The translations under genes and the position numbers were made by a program. Positions 8,860 through 17,063 of a stretch of 64,000 nt of DNA are shown here, piece after piece. The notes under the pieces were generated by a model that was not told where the DNA came from, ran no database searches, and saw only the letters and a program-made list of their open reading frames with translations. Each line of letters begins with the position of its first letter. Within the stretch, counting starts at the first letter, position 1. This stretch comes from Clostridium sp. Marseille-Q2269 (GTDB lineage Bacteria > Bacillota > Clostridia > Clostridiales > Clostridiaceae), in contig NZ_CALSFS010000001.1 of the NCBI RefSeq assembly GCF_943736985.1, positions 496,001 to 560,000 on the forward strand, in the 5' to 3' direction.

Positions 8860-8908
8860 TTCCTCCCTTTACAAAATATTGAAATTAAATATAAAATTTT
8901 AAAATTGC

Positions 8909-8930
8909 TAACGTTTTCTTTAACGTTTTT
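8909..8930. promoter_or_regulatory. Candidate operator, tandem TAACGTTTT words
   Basis: TAACGTTTT (8909-8917) and TAACGTTTTT (8921-8930) are spaced 12 bases apart. They lie just downstream of the likely transcription start of the minus-strand PTS-like gene. A third word, TAACGCTTTTT, lies at 9217-9227 inside the regulator's own promoter. This is the expected layout for an autoregulated repressor but is not proven. Confidence 0.4.
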
Positions 8931-8957
8931 CATATGTAAACCGGCCAACAATTATTT

Positions 8958-8985
8958 ATTATATCAAAATTTTTATAATTGTCTA
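8958..8985 (-). promoter_or_regulatory. Promoter for the PTS EIIC-like gene
   Basis: On the minus strand: TAGACA, 16 bases, TATAAT. The leader to the ATG is about 95 bases and contains the tandem TAACGTTTT words. Confidence 0.55.
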
Positions 8986-9216
8986 TATATTTTTTCACTT
9001 TTTTATTATTTTTTTCATTATTACGAATATACATTTCTGCCACAAACCCTTATATTTCGATATATTAGTAATTATTCTATATTTTTTATAAAAATATATT
9101 TCAAAATTTTATTAATATTATTTTTTTCATTAAAATGAATTTTTTTCAATGATTTTTTATTGAAAACAATTTTTTAAAAGTCTTGAAATATAATACTTTG
9201 CAAAACATTTAATAAG

Positions 9217-9237
9217 TAACGCTTTTTATGCTATAAT
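9217..9237 (+). promoter_or_regulatory. Extended -10 promoter with embedded operator word
   Basis: TGCTATAAT (extended -10, hexamer 9232-9237) has a poor -35. The word TAACGCTTTTT at 9217-9227 fills the spacer, so a protein bound there would block RNA polymerase. About 35 bases separate the -10 from the regulator's ATG. Confidence 0.45.
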
Positions 9238-9271
9238 AGTATAAACTATAAAACTACATTAGGAGGAAAAA

Positions 9272-9805
9272 ATGCAGTTAGGTGAAAAAATTAAATATTA
9301 CAGAAAGAAAAAAGGTCTTACTATAAAAGAATTATCAGAATTAACAAGCTTATCTATAGGCTTTATAAGCAATCTAGAAAGAGACTTAAATAGTCCTTCT
9401 GTAAGTAATCTACAACAGATTTGTGAAGTATTAGGAATAAATTTAATGGAAATATTAAAATCTACGGATGATAAAGAATATATTGTATGCAAAGATAGTC
9501 GTAGTGAAATTTTTTCTACAGATGATAAGAAAATAAGATTTGAAATGTTAACTAATGGAAATAAAGAACTAAATGCTATAGCTATCACTATAGAAGGAAA
9601 TACAGATTACAACGATACCTCTTGGGGACATAATTATGATGAGTTAGGTATTGTAGTAAAAGGCACTTTAGAAATACAAATGAATTCTCAAACTTACACT
9701 CTTCATGAAGGGGATAGTATTTATTTAGACAAATTTACTCCTCATAAATATAAGAATCCTTGTGAAGAAGTTAATGTAACCTATTGGTTCTCTCTAAAAG
9801 AATAA
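9272..9805 (+). CDS. XRE-family regulator with C-terminal cupin domain
   Basis: A 177-residue DNA-binding regulator. Residues 1-60 form an XRE helix-turn-helix (GEKIKYYRKKKGLTIKELSE, then LSIGFISNLERDLNSPSVSN). Residues about 100-175 form a small cupin barrel (ELGIVVKGTLEIQ, then LHEGDSIYLDKFTPHKYKNP) that usually senses a small ligand. AGGAGG lies 6 bases before the ATG. It is divergent from the PTS EIIC-like gene, its probable target together with itself. Members of this class regulate amino-acid, polyamine or sugar genes; the ligand here is not known. Confidence 0.85.
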   Translation: MQLGEKIKYYRKKKGLTIKELSELTSLSIGFISNLERDLNSPSVSNLQQICEVLGINLMEILKSTDDKEYIVCKDSRSEIFSTDDKKIRFEMLTNGNKELNAIAITIEGNTDYNDTSWGHNYDELGIVVKGTLEIQMNSQTYTLHEGDSIYLDKFTPHKYKNPCEEVNVTYWFSLKE

Positions 9806-9880
9806 TATATACTACATAATTATGCTTTGAATAAAAAACAATCCATTAGTAAAATTCAATTTATAGCTTTTAAAATAAAA

Positions 9881-9914
9881 AAGCAAGAATTAATTATACA
9901 ATTAATTCTTGCTT
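9881..9914. terminator. Bidirectional terminator, XRE gene / Spo0E gene
   Basis: AAGCAAGAATTAATT pairs perfectly with AATTAATTCTTGCTT around a 4-base loop. It overlaps the last codons of the minus-strand Spo0E-type gene and ends both convergent transcripts. Confidence 0.75.
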
Positions 9915-10040
9915 ATAATATTTATATATTAACTTGTCCAATTCTTGGCTTAACTTTAATATTTCCCCTTCATACAAAATAGAATCTTTTTCTATCAAAT
10001 TATTCAATGTTTCTCTTGTTTGTTCTAAAATTTTACCCAT
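9894..10040 (-). CDS. Spo0E-like aspartyl-phosphate phosphatase
   Basis: A 48-residue helical-hairpin protein beginning MGKILEQTRETLNNLI. The signature LSQELDKLIYKYYK carries the SQELD motif of Spo0E phosphatases, which remove phosphate from Spo0A and so delay sporulation. The frame stays open to a Met at 10112, which would give 72 residues, but family members are about 50 residues long, so the Met at 10040 is preferred; the ribosome site (GGGGATGG) is weak and the Met at 10052 is also possible. Function from family knowledge. Confidence 0.75.
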   Translation of the reverse strand: MGKILEQTRETLNNLIEKDSILYEGEILKLSQELDKLIYKYYKQELIV

Positions 10041-10112
10041 CTTTCTTACCATCCCCATACATTTTTTATAAAATACGTATTTTATTATACATTTTATTAC
10101 CATAAATTTCAA

Positions 10113-10435
10113 CTTAAATTATCAAATTAACTATTTTTATTTCCTATAGATGGTATTTGTTTTTATTATATTACACATATGTATTTTTTATACATATATT
10201 CCTTATTTTATACAAAGGTTTTCATAATAATCTTACAATATTACCTTATATAAATTAATATTAACTACACTTTATTATACTTAAAATACATTAAAATATC
10301 TAATTTTGTTTACAAATTGTTATTTTATGTTTCTTTACTTAATATAGTTTATCTGCTACAATTATAAAGTAGTATATTTTGTTATATTGTTGTATTTTAA
10401 CTGAAATAAATTTTTTCATATAAGGAAGGATAAAT
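10113..10435. other. Gene-free interval with a promoter
   Basis: AT-rich spacer. A small hairpin (ACATATGTAT / ATACATATAT near 10175-10200) and one promoter (10335-10362) are all that is seen. Confidence 0.6.
10335..10362 (+). promoter_or_regulatory. Promoter for the NlpC/P60-like gene
   Basis: TTACTT, 16 bases, TGCTACAAT (extended -10). It is about 75 bases before the ATG. Confidence 0.45.
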
Positions 10436-11203
10436 ATGAGTAAAAATCATAAATTTGATAAACATGTTAATAATTTAAATGAAGAAAATCAAGAAAAATA
10501 TGTAGAAGAAATGCATGAAATGGCAGATAAAGCAGCTAAGAAAACCAATCTAATTTTTGGAGCAGTGGTTATACCTATTGTTATTGTTTGTATATTGGTT
10601 GTTAAGCAAATGGTTTCTTTTTCTTTTAACTTGGCTAAAACTGATGATTCAGCAAAAACAAACACTAGTAATGTAACTAAAAATGTAACCAAGGACAATG
10701 AAAAAGATAGTAACGAAACAACTAAAAATATACAACCTGAAGAACTTGCTTTAAATGAAAAAATAGCAAAATACATACAAGATAAAAACAACAGAGACAA
10801 ATCTCTAAAACAAGCTGTTTCTATAAACAAAGGTAGTAATAAAGGTGTATCTGTAATATTCGTATCTCAATTATATAGAGATAATGGATATGATATTCCT
10901 AAAAATACCATTAGTACTAAAGGACTTTTAGATGAATTAAGTAAAAAAAATTGGACAAAAGAAACAGATTATAAAAAATTACAAAAAGGTGATATTTGCT
11001 TCACTACTGTAGACAATGCTGATTCTCCTTCCCATACATATATATTTATGGGTTGGGTAAAAGAAGGTAAAACAGATTATGCTTATGTATGTGATGGACA
11101 AACTTCCGATTACAACGATACATTGCATAAAAGAAATTTAAGTGTTTCTACACCAGAAAAAGATAAAATTGCTTTCTTTATGAAAGCTCCTGAAAAAAAA
11201 TAA
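10436..11203 (+). CDS. Membrane-anchored protein with degenerate NlpC/P60-like domain
   Basis: A 255-residue protein: charged cytoplasmic N-terminus, one membrane segment at about residues 38-62 (LIFGAVVIPIVIVCILVV), a Thr/Asn/Lys linker, then a globular domain. The domain looks like a cell-wall papain-fold peptidase: SVIFVSQLYRDNGYDI where active enzymes have DCSGF plus an aromatic helix, then LQKGDICFT and SHTYIFMGWV, which supplies the His. The nucleophile Cys is missing, so it is probably a non-catalytic wall-binding protein. Family assignment rests on pattern, not on a search. GGAAGG ribosome site; hairpin terminator just after the stop. Confidence 0.5.
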   Translation: MSKNHKFDKHVNNLNEENQEKYVEEMHEMADKAAKKTNLIFGAVVIPIVIVCILVVKQMVSFSFNLAKTDDSAKTNTSNVTKNVTKDNEKDSNETTKNIQPEELALNEKIAKYIQDKNNRDKSLKQAVSINKGSNKGVSVIFVSQLYRDNGYDIPKNTISTKGLLDELSKKNWTKETDYKKLQKGDICFTTVDNADSPSHTYIFMGWVKEGKTDYAYVCDGQTSDYNDTLHKRNLSVSTPEKDKIAFFMKAPEKK

Positions 11204-11214
11204 AAATAGTTTTC

Positions 11215-11243
11215 AAAGCTAGTCTTAAATAAGACTAGCTTTT
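11215..11243 (+). terminator. Terminator after the NlpC/P60-like gene
   Basis: AAAGCTAGTCTTA pairs with TAAGACTAGCTTT, followed by TTATTTTA. Confidence 0.8.
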
Positions 11244-11386
11244 TATTTTAATATAAGTATTCATTTAAGATCTAACTTCCCCTAAAAAAATAATTTAGAA
11301 GAAGTTAGATTTAAAACTTAGGAGTATATACATTATTTTACACATATCTTACATTAATATACCTATACTTTACTAAATGTAAAGCC

Positions 11387-11494
11387 TTAATTTTTAGGTT
11401 TATTAGCATTTTTTTGACCGCTTTGTTGTCTCAACTTAGCATCTTTATTTCCTTCCATAGGTTTATTAGGCTTACTATTATTATTCTTTTTCAT
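11387..11494 (-). CDS. Small 35-residue hydrophilic protein
   Basis: ATG at 11494 is preceded by a perfect GGAGGAGA ribosome site. The product begins MKKNNNSKPNKPMEGNKDAK and ends in SGQKNANKPKN: very basic, rich in Asn, Lys, Gln and Pro, and without hydrophobic core. This is the style of minor small acid-soluble spore proteins, but no specific family is recognised. The strong ribosome site is the main support. Confidence 0.55.
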   Translation of the reverse strand: MKKNNNSKPNKPMEGNKDAKLRQQSGQKNANKPKN

Positions 11495-11579
11495 AGTCTC
11501 TCCTCCAAAAATAATATTATTAATTTAGTCCCATTTATATTATTTATATATTATAAAAAAACATACTATAAATATTAAT

Positions 11580-11611
11580 AATGGTGATGAAAATTAAATT
11601 TCATCACCATT
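11580..11611 (-). terminator. Terminator after dut
   Basis: AATGGTGATGAAA pairs with TTTCATCACCATT around ATTAAA, 8 bases past the dut stop. Confidence 0.75.
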
Positions 11612-11618
11612 ATTAGTT

Positions 11619-12245
11619 TTACTTTACTCCTGTATGTCCAAATCCACCGCCTCTATTTTGTCCTATTTCTTCGGGATTTTCACATTCTATAAAATTAGCT
11701 CTCTTATATTCTTTAAATACCATCTGAGCTATTCTATCACCTTTATTTATATATATTGTTCCATAAGGATTGCCTTTTTCATCTATATATATTTTTTCTT
11801 GTAATACATTTAAATTATGAGCACTATTTGAATCCATAGCTTGTCTATCTTTTAAATAATCAATTAAAGATAGTTCTTTATATTTTTTTTCTAAAGTTTT
11901 TAATATATTAGGATCTCTTATTATATCATAGATCAAATTAGATATACTATATGTATTTTCTAGAATAACTCCAACTGCATCCCTATAATCACTATCTATA
12001 GTTCCTGGACTATTAGGTACCCTCAAATTAGTTTTTAAAGATAGTCCACTTCTTGGCCTTATTTGTGCTTCTAAATTCTCATCCATAGCCATAACAAAAT
12101 CCAATGGCATAACTTTTATCTCTCCTGGCAATATACACATATCTTTTGTTGCATATAAATCACACCCTGCAGCATTTAAAGACCCATAACTTGGGATTTT
12201 ACTATCCTTCCCAACTTTTATATAAACATTAACTTTGTTATCCAT
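11619..12245 (-). CDS. dut: dUTP diphosphatase with a large insertion
   Basis: Hydrolyses dUTP to dUMP and pyrophosphate, keeping uracil out of DNA. All five trimeric-dUTPase motifs are visible: AAGCDLYA (I), RPRSGLSLK (II), GTIDSDYRDAVGVIL (III), KGDRIAQMVF (IV) and the C-terminal arm NRGGGFGHTG (V). The protein is 208 residues against about 145 for the usual family member; the extra roughly 60 residues (from about ENTYSISNLIYDII to KEKIYIDEKGN) sit between motifs III and IV and are predicted helical. Catalytic residues appear intact, so activity is expected. Confidence 0.88.
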   Translation of the reverse strand: MDNKVNVYIKVGKDSKIPSYGSLNAAGCDLYATKDMCILPGEIKVMPLDFVMAMDENLEAQIRPRSGLSLKTNLRVPNSPGTIDSDYRDAVGVILENTYSISNLIYDIIRDPNILKTLEKKYKELSLIDYLKDRQAMDSNSAHNLNVLQEKIYIDEKGNPYGTIYINKGDRIAQMVFKEYKRANFIECENPEEIGQNRGGGFGHTGVK

Positions 12246-12543
12246 ATTAGTTCACCTCTTTAAGCATAATTTGTACTTTTATTACCTATTCAAATATATA
12301 TTATACTATAAAAATATATAATTATATATTATAAACTATTCTTTATGGAGAATATTATACAAGGTTAACATGAAGTAATTGTTTAATAATGATTTTCACT
12401 TTTCATATTTAATGTTATAATCATATTTAAGTAATCCTCTATTGATATTTTCTGTTTTATTAACAAACAATATTATAATATCAATTGATGATTTTTTTAT
12501 TTTAAAACAAGATAGTTATAATAATTATATTTGAGGTGTTTAT

Positions 12544-12963
12544 ATGCAAAAAAATATTCTAGATATAGATATATCAAAAAAAGCTTTAAAAAATTTATCA
12601 GAATTACTAAAACAAAATAATTATTCCTGCGTTAGACTTTCCTATGTAAAAAGCTGTTGTGCTAAAGGTAGATTAGATATAATATTAGATGATATTAATA
12701 AAAATGATTTAACCTATAAATATGATTCACTTACAATAGTTTATGATATGGAAGTTCTTAATAATGTAAAGAACGTTGAAATAATCTATAAAAATCATGA
12801 TTTTATGATGAAGATTACTCCACTAGAAACTAATAGTTGTTGTAAAAGTACTTCTTCTTCTAGCTGTACTAATGGTTGTTGTAAAAGCACTACTTCTTCT
12901 AGTTGTACTAATGGTTGTAATAATAAATGTCCTTACAAAAACAATACTTGTTCTAACACATAG
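12544..12963 (+). CDS. HesB/IscA-like protein with Cys-rich repeat tail
   Basis: Residues 1 to about 98 resemble the HesB/IscA/SufA fold: DIDISKKALKNLSELLKQN, then YSCVRLSYVKSCCAKGRLDI with a Cys pair where the family has its first ligand Cys region, and a C-terminal strand MMKITPLETNSCC. The tail then repeats a 13-residue unit, SCCKSTSSSSCTN followed by GCCKSTTSSSCTN, and ends GCNNKCPYKNNTCSNT. About 14 Cys in 139 residues suggest iron, Fe-S or other metal binding. GAGGTG precedes the ATG. It stands alone with no isc/suf neighbours. Role unknown. Confidence 0.6.
   Translation: MQKNILDIDISKKALKNLSELLKQNNYSCVRLSYVKSCCAKGRLDIILDDINKNDLTYKYDSLTIVYDMEVLNNVKNVEIIYKNHDFMMKITPLETNSCCKSTSSSSCTNGCCKSTTSSSCTNGCNNKCPYKNNTCSNT
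12835..12912 (+). repeat. 39-bp tandem repeat inside the HesB-like gene
   Basis: Two 39-base units encode the 13-residue Cys/Ser blocks. They differ at only a few bases (for example AGTACTTCT against AGCACTACT), consistent with a recent in-frame duplication; a partial third unit follows. Confidence 0.8.
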
Positions 12964-13267
12964 CTATGATTATAACTTATCTTATAATATAGTACTTTTC
13001 ATGTTATAAATAAAACAGACCCGCTGTAAAATTAATAACAAATTTTGCCTCATATAATCTAGTAAATGTTCTTAAAACAATTATAGTTTATTACAAAAAT
13101 TTAAATCTATTTTATACCTGCATTAAATCCTACTTATATACAAATAGGATTTATAGTGTAGGTATAAATTTTAACTTCTTAGTACTAATTCATTAGAAAC
13201 TTAATTAAACCACACTGACCATAATGAAAAATCTAATCCTTACAGTAACGCTTCTTAATAAATTAAA
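12964..13267. other. Gene-free interval with a two-tier hairpin
   Basis: No reading frame. Contains the hairpin at 13111-13168; the rest shows nothing recognisable. Confidence 0.6.
13111..13168. terminator. Two-tier hairpin between convergent genes
   Basis: Outer stem TTTATACCT/AGGTATAAA and inner stem TAAATCCTA/TAGGATTTA are separated by small bulges. It is placed between the HesB-like gene and the minus-strand LURP-one gene. Terminator or small structured RNA. Confidence 0.5.
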
Positions 13268-13759
13268 TCAATCATCATCTTCTTTTCTTGCATTATGAAC
13301 TACATCATCTATAATTATAACCATAGCCAAAACGAGACTCTGACTGGCACCTTCTTTAATATCCACTTCATAAGAATCTCTTATGGAAGGAAAATATTTT
13401 TTTACTATAGCTACAGTTTCTCCAGCTTTTTGTATAGTAAAATTAATATCTAAAATATCTCCTTTTACATCATAGTCTCCTATAATACTTTCCACTGTAA
13501 ACTTAGGCATTAATATACTTATATCTCTCTTCATAGTAGCTACATGATTCCCCCCCATATATATTAAATAAGTAGGTAAAATTTTTATAAATTTATCTTT
13601 AATATATACTAGCTCCCTATCTTCCATATCATATATTTTTATTTTTTTAAACATAGACATAAGTATTTTTTGGACTTTATATATCTTTTCTCCATATTCA
13701 TTTTCTATTATATATTTATCCGTTATAGAAAATAATTTTTGTTTTATTATAAACTTCAA
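13268..13759 (-). CDS. LURP-one-related (Tubby-like fold) protein
   Basis: A 163-residue protein starting MKFIIKQKLFSITDKYIIEN. The repeated beta-strand pattern (GEKIYKVQKILMSMFKKIKI, then IGDYDVKGDILDINFTIQKA) fits the LURP-one-related/YxjI family, which has a Tubby-like barrel around a C-terminal hydrophobic helix; here the helix would be SLVLAMVIIIDDVVHN. Bacterial members have no established function, though phospholipid binding has been proposed for the fold. No operon partner. Confidence 0.7.
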   Translation of the reverse strand: MKFIIKQKLFSITDKYIIENEYGEKIYKVQKILMSMFKKIKIYDMEDRELVYIKDKFIKILPTYLIYMGGNHVATMKRDISILMPKFTVESIIGDYDVKGDILDINFTIQKAGETVAIVKKYFPSIRDSYEVDIKEGASQSLVLAMVIIIDDVVHNARKEDDD

Positions 13760-14149
13760 TATGTATCATCCTTCTTATAATTTAATATAGTAATCTTATT
13801 CTACTTAATATTAAGTGTATACCTATAAATGTATAACTTATAAAAAAAACACTAATAATCTAAAACAATTTTATTGTTAAATATATTGTACTAAAATAAA
13901 TTTAATTCTTCTACATAAAACTTACAATTATTTCTCTATTCTATATAAATAAAGAATAGTTCCTTTATTATGAAAATCTCAACAATAAAAGAACTATCTT
14001 GGTGAATTAATAAGATTAAATTTATTATATACTAATAATTTAGTGTATTACTGTTTCTATCAGACAGTTATAATATAACTATACTTAATTTTTTATACTA
14101 TCAAATTCAATTTTCATATAACAAATAAAATATATAAATTACCTAAATA
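13760..14149. other. Gene-free interval
   Basis: AT-rich spacer between two minus-strand genes. A hairpin at 13954-13998 is the only structure seen. Confidence 0.6.
13954..13998 (-). terminator. Terminator-like hairpin
   Basis: GAATAGTTCCTTTATT pairs imperfectly with AATAAAAGAACTATC. It probably ends the minus-strand transcript of the 14150-16241 pair. Confidence 0.5.
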
Positions 14150-15214
14150 CTATTTTAAACTAATAGGCTTTACAATGACTTTGTTACCTTCTTTAGACAC
14201 AACAGCATCTTTTGAAACATCTTCAAAATTTCCACTATATTCAAATTGATCCTTAGATATAAGTTCTTTAATTTTATTTTCCTTACTATTGATAAAAAAT
14301 ATTTTACCACTGGAAAGAATCTTTATATCCTTTTTATTAATTGGACTCTCTAGTTCTATTTCTTTTCTATTAATAGTTTTATCATCCAGGTTCCAATAAT
14401 ATATTTTGTCTATAATGCCTTCTTCTCTAGACCCTTTTAACTTTCCTATATACATTACATCTTTATCATCTACCCCTAAGAGACAATGATTAGCTCCGTC
14501 TCTTATAGCTATTGGATAGTCTTTTCCTTCTATATGAATGTTATCATCATTTTTATTTTCGTAAACAACCCTATCCTCACTATTCATAAGAGCTATCTGT
14601 CCTAGATTACTACCTAAACTTCTTATACGTTCTAACTGAGCCATTGTATTTATTCTATAAATTCTACTTCTTCCTTGCTCACTTTTTACATTTAGATACA
14701 TAGTATTTGTAGCCGTAGATAACGTCATATTTTTTATATCATAATCACTACTTGGTAGATTTATTATAGTTTTTTCTCTATTTTCATTCTCTAACTGAAA
14801 TTTTTCATTTTTTTCACTATCATAGGAAAATAAGGCTAAAAAATCACCATTATCTCCCTGAGATTTTTCTCCTATAAATAATATGTTCCTATCTGGAAGC
14901 CAAGTTGTATAACTAACCTTTCCATTTTTAAAATCTACATATTTTTCTTCTTTTTTAGCTACATTTATTATAGTGACTTTATTTTCATTGTGGTAAGATA
15001 TATACTCTCCGTTGTAAGATATCTTTATATTTTCTGCATAATCTGGTATATCTATAGAAACAGTTTTCTTAATTTTTCTATCATCATCTTCTACCTTGCT
15101 TATTTTAAATGTTTTAGAAGCAGATAAATAAACTTTATCTACAAAAAGCAATACTGCAGAGGATACACATATAGCGATTAGTGTCCAAACAAATATAGTT
15201 TTAATTTTTTTCAT
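14150..15214 (-). CDS. Membrane-anchored protein with propeller-like domain, unknown function
   Basis: A 354-residue protein with one N-terminal membrane segment (about residues 7-28, FVWTLIAICVSSAVLLFV) and a large extracytoplasmic domain. The domain shows repeating short beta patterns such as IKISYNGEYISYHN, SYTTWLPDRNILFIG and NTMYLNVKSEQGRSRIYRIN, which suggests a beta-propeller, but no family is recognised. The ATG lies 16 bases after the phosphodiester glycosidase stop, behind GGGAGGAG, so the two are co-transcribed and may act on the same surface polymer (inference). Confidence 0.7.
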   Translation of the reverse strand: MKKIKTIFVWTLIAICVSSAVLLFVDKVYLSASKTFKISKVEDDDRKIKKTVSIDIPDYAENIKISYNGEYISYHNENKVTIINVAKKEEKYVDFKNGKVSYTTWLPDRNILFIGEKSQGDNGDFLALFSYDSEKNEKFQLENENREKTIINLPSSDYDIKNMTLSTATNTMYLNVKSEQGRSRIYRINTMAQLERIRSLGSNLGQIALMNSEDRVVYENKNDDNIHIEGKDYPIAIRDGANHCLLGVDDKDVMYIGKLKGSREEGIIDKIYYWNLDDKTINRKEIELESPINKKDIKILSSGKIFFINSKENKIKELISKDQFEYSGNFEDVSKDAVVSKEGNKVIVKPISLK

Positions 15215-15230
15215 TAGTAAGTCTCCTCCC

Positions 15231-16241
15231 TTAAGATTCTACATATATGGAGGTGGCTACTGTTCTCTCTCCATCCCAATTACAAGGCCTATTTATAACC
15301 CTTCCTTTATAGTACATAGTTGAAGATGATCCTCCATCTAGGTTACTAGCATTAACTACTCCTCTTTGTAAGAGTATGTTTTCCACCTCTTCTAGAGTAG
15401 CTCCTTGTTTTATACCTCTTCTTCCATCTATAACTAAAAGAACTACAGTTCCGTCCTGTTTTTGTCCTATAGCAGTTCTAGGATTTATACCTTCATTATA
15501 AGGTATAGCCTTCCCATTAATTATTAATGTGTTCCTAAAAGACAAAGCTTCTACTACTCCCATTTTTAAAAGTTCATCTACAGTATGGTCTCCCACAACT
15601 AGTACACCTTCCTTTGTAAAAGCTGTCACATTAACCTTTTCTCCAGATTTAAAATCATTATATACAATTTTACCATTAGATATTACAAGACCTTCTGGAT
15701 AAGCTCCAGTACCTGTCCAAAGCTTTCCTGTGGATGATACATCTCTAAAGCCTCCGCCATTAATAGCAGCTATAGCTCCATGCCTTTCAGCCATTTTACT
15801 GGTTCTTTCACCCATTTTACCCATATAATTTGTATATCCTATCTTTACTTTTTTAGGATTTTTAATTTCTAATATATAACCATCAAATTTAGTTGTACTT
15901 ATATCATATCTTTCTACAGAGTTACCAAATTTGTTCTCTATTTTTATATCACCATAATTTTCTTCTAAACTTGGATTGCTTGTACCTTTTCCTTTATTTA
16001 ATATTTTATTTATTTCATCTTTAGACAAAAAAGTAGTTGCAATATACTGATGTTTATATGTAGCCATAGCTGTTCCTACCAATGTACTTTTAACATTATC
16101 AAAAGGCCCATAAAATGCTATTAATAAAGAGAAAACTCCACAAGCTATAACCTCATAGATTAAAAATAAAAAGAATCTTCCTATGAATGATTTTTTTCTA
16201 TTTCTTTTTTTATTTTTTTTCTTTTGTCTTTTTGTAGACAT
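15231..16241 (-). CDS. Phosphodiester glycosidase family protein (NAGPA domain)
   Basis: A 336-residue protein: very basic cytoplasmic tail (about 16 Lys/Arg in the first 20 residues), one membrane segment (residues 22-45), and an exposed NAGPA/DUF2233 domain. Domain hallmarks are AAINGGGFRD, GLVISNGKIV, NPRTAIGQKQDGTVVLLVIDG and the terminal NASNLDGGSSSTMYY. Relatives cleave sugar-phosphodiester bonds, including GlcNAc-1-phosphate caps, and some bacterial ones act on wall or exopolysaccharide. Substrate here is not known. First gene of a two-gene operon with the propeller-like protein. Confidence 0.85.
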   Translation of the reverse strand: MSTKRQKKKNKKRNRKKSFIGRFFLFLIYEVIACGVFSLLIAFYGPFDNVKSTLVGTAMATYKHQYIATTFLSKDEINKILNKGKGTSNPSLEENYGDIKIENKFGNSVERYDISTTKFDGYILEIKNPKKVKIGYTNYMGKMGERTSKMAERHGAIAAINGGGFRDVSSTGKLWTGTGAYPEGLVISNGKIVYNDFKSGEKVNVTAFTKEGVLVVGDHTVDELLKMGVVEALSFRNTLIINGKAIPYNEGINPRTAIGQKQDGTVVLLVIDGRRGIKQGATLEEVENILLQRGVVNASNLDGGSSSTMYYKGRVINRPCNWDGERTVATSIYVES

Positions 16242-16340
16242 AAATTCTCCTTTTTCACTTTAAAATTATTTGTAATTAACATATAGATTATATTGTAATT
16301 ATACATTATATTTGTAACAAATGAGTTACAAATATAAAAA

Positions 16341-16382
16341 AACAATCCAAATAAATTGTAAATTTTTTATTTTGGATTGTTT
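16341..16382 (-). terminator. Terminator of the cotJ operon
   Basis: AACAATCCAAA pairs with TTTGGATTGTT; the minus strand continues with a T-run. It is 80 bases past the cotJC stop. Confidence 0.7.
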
Positions 16383-16460
16383 TTTATATAATTAATATAT
16401 TTTATTATCTAATATATATAAATATACATTATCACTAATTTATACTTATAACATACTTTA

Positions 16461-17033
16461 TTAATAACATGTTTTACTGTTTAATTTATCCTCTACACTC
16501 ATTAAAGCCTCTCCAAATCTTTGAAAATGTACCACTTCTCTTTGTCTTAAAAATGCTAAAACATCTTTTATATCATGATCGTCTGTTAAGTTCATAAGAT
16601 GCTCATAAGTTGTTCTAGCCTTTTGTTCCGCTGCCATATTTTCATGAAGATCTGTTATAGGATCAGAGGTAGATTGAAGATATGCTGCTGTCCAAGGCAC
16701 ACCATTAGCATCTGCTGGATATATAGCTGTTCCGTGCTGTGTATAATAGGATCCTAATCCAGCTTCTCTCAATTCCTTAGGCGTAGAATTTTCCATTATT
16801 TGATATACCATAGTAGCAATTATTTCTACATGAGCTAATTCTTCTGTACCTATATCTGTTAAAAGTCCTTTGGATTTAGAAGTTGGCATTGTATATCTTT
16901 GAGATAAATATCTTAAAGCTGCACTTAGTTCTCCATCTGGACCACCATACTGTGCCATAAGGAACTTTGCCATACCTAAATCTTTACTTTTTAAATTAAC
17001 CGGATATTCTAATTTTTTTTCATAAATCCACAT
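16461..17033 (-). CDS. cotJC: Spore coat protein CotJC, manganese-catalase-like
   Basis: A 190-residue ferritin-like four-helix protein of the spore coat. The metal-site glutamates and histidines are visible in GTEELAHVEIIATMV, DLHENMAAEQKARTTYEHLM and LRQREVVHFQRFGEAL. Manganese-catalase relatives destroy hydrogen peroxide; CotJC proteins are found in the inner coat and some show pseudocatalase activity. Third gene of cotJABC, 30 bases after cotJB. Expression during sporulation in the mother cell is expected from the family. Confidence 0.93.
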   Translation of the reverse strand: MWIYEKKLEYPVNLKSKDLGMAKFLMAQYGGPDGELSAALRYLSQRYTMPTSKSKGLLTDIGTEELAHVEIIATMVYQIMENSTPKELREAGLGSYYTQHGTAIYPADANGVPWTAAYLQSTSDPITDLHENMAAEQKARTTYEHLMNLTDDHDIKDVLAFLRQREVVHFQRFGEALMSVEDKLNSKTCY

Positions 17034-17063
17034 ATATTATTCACTCCTATTTAAATATTGCAG

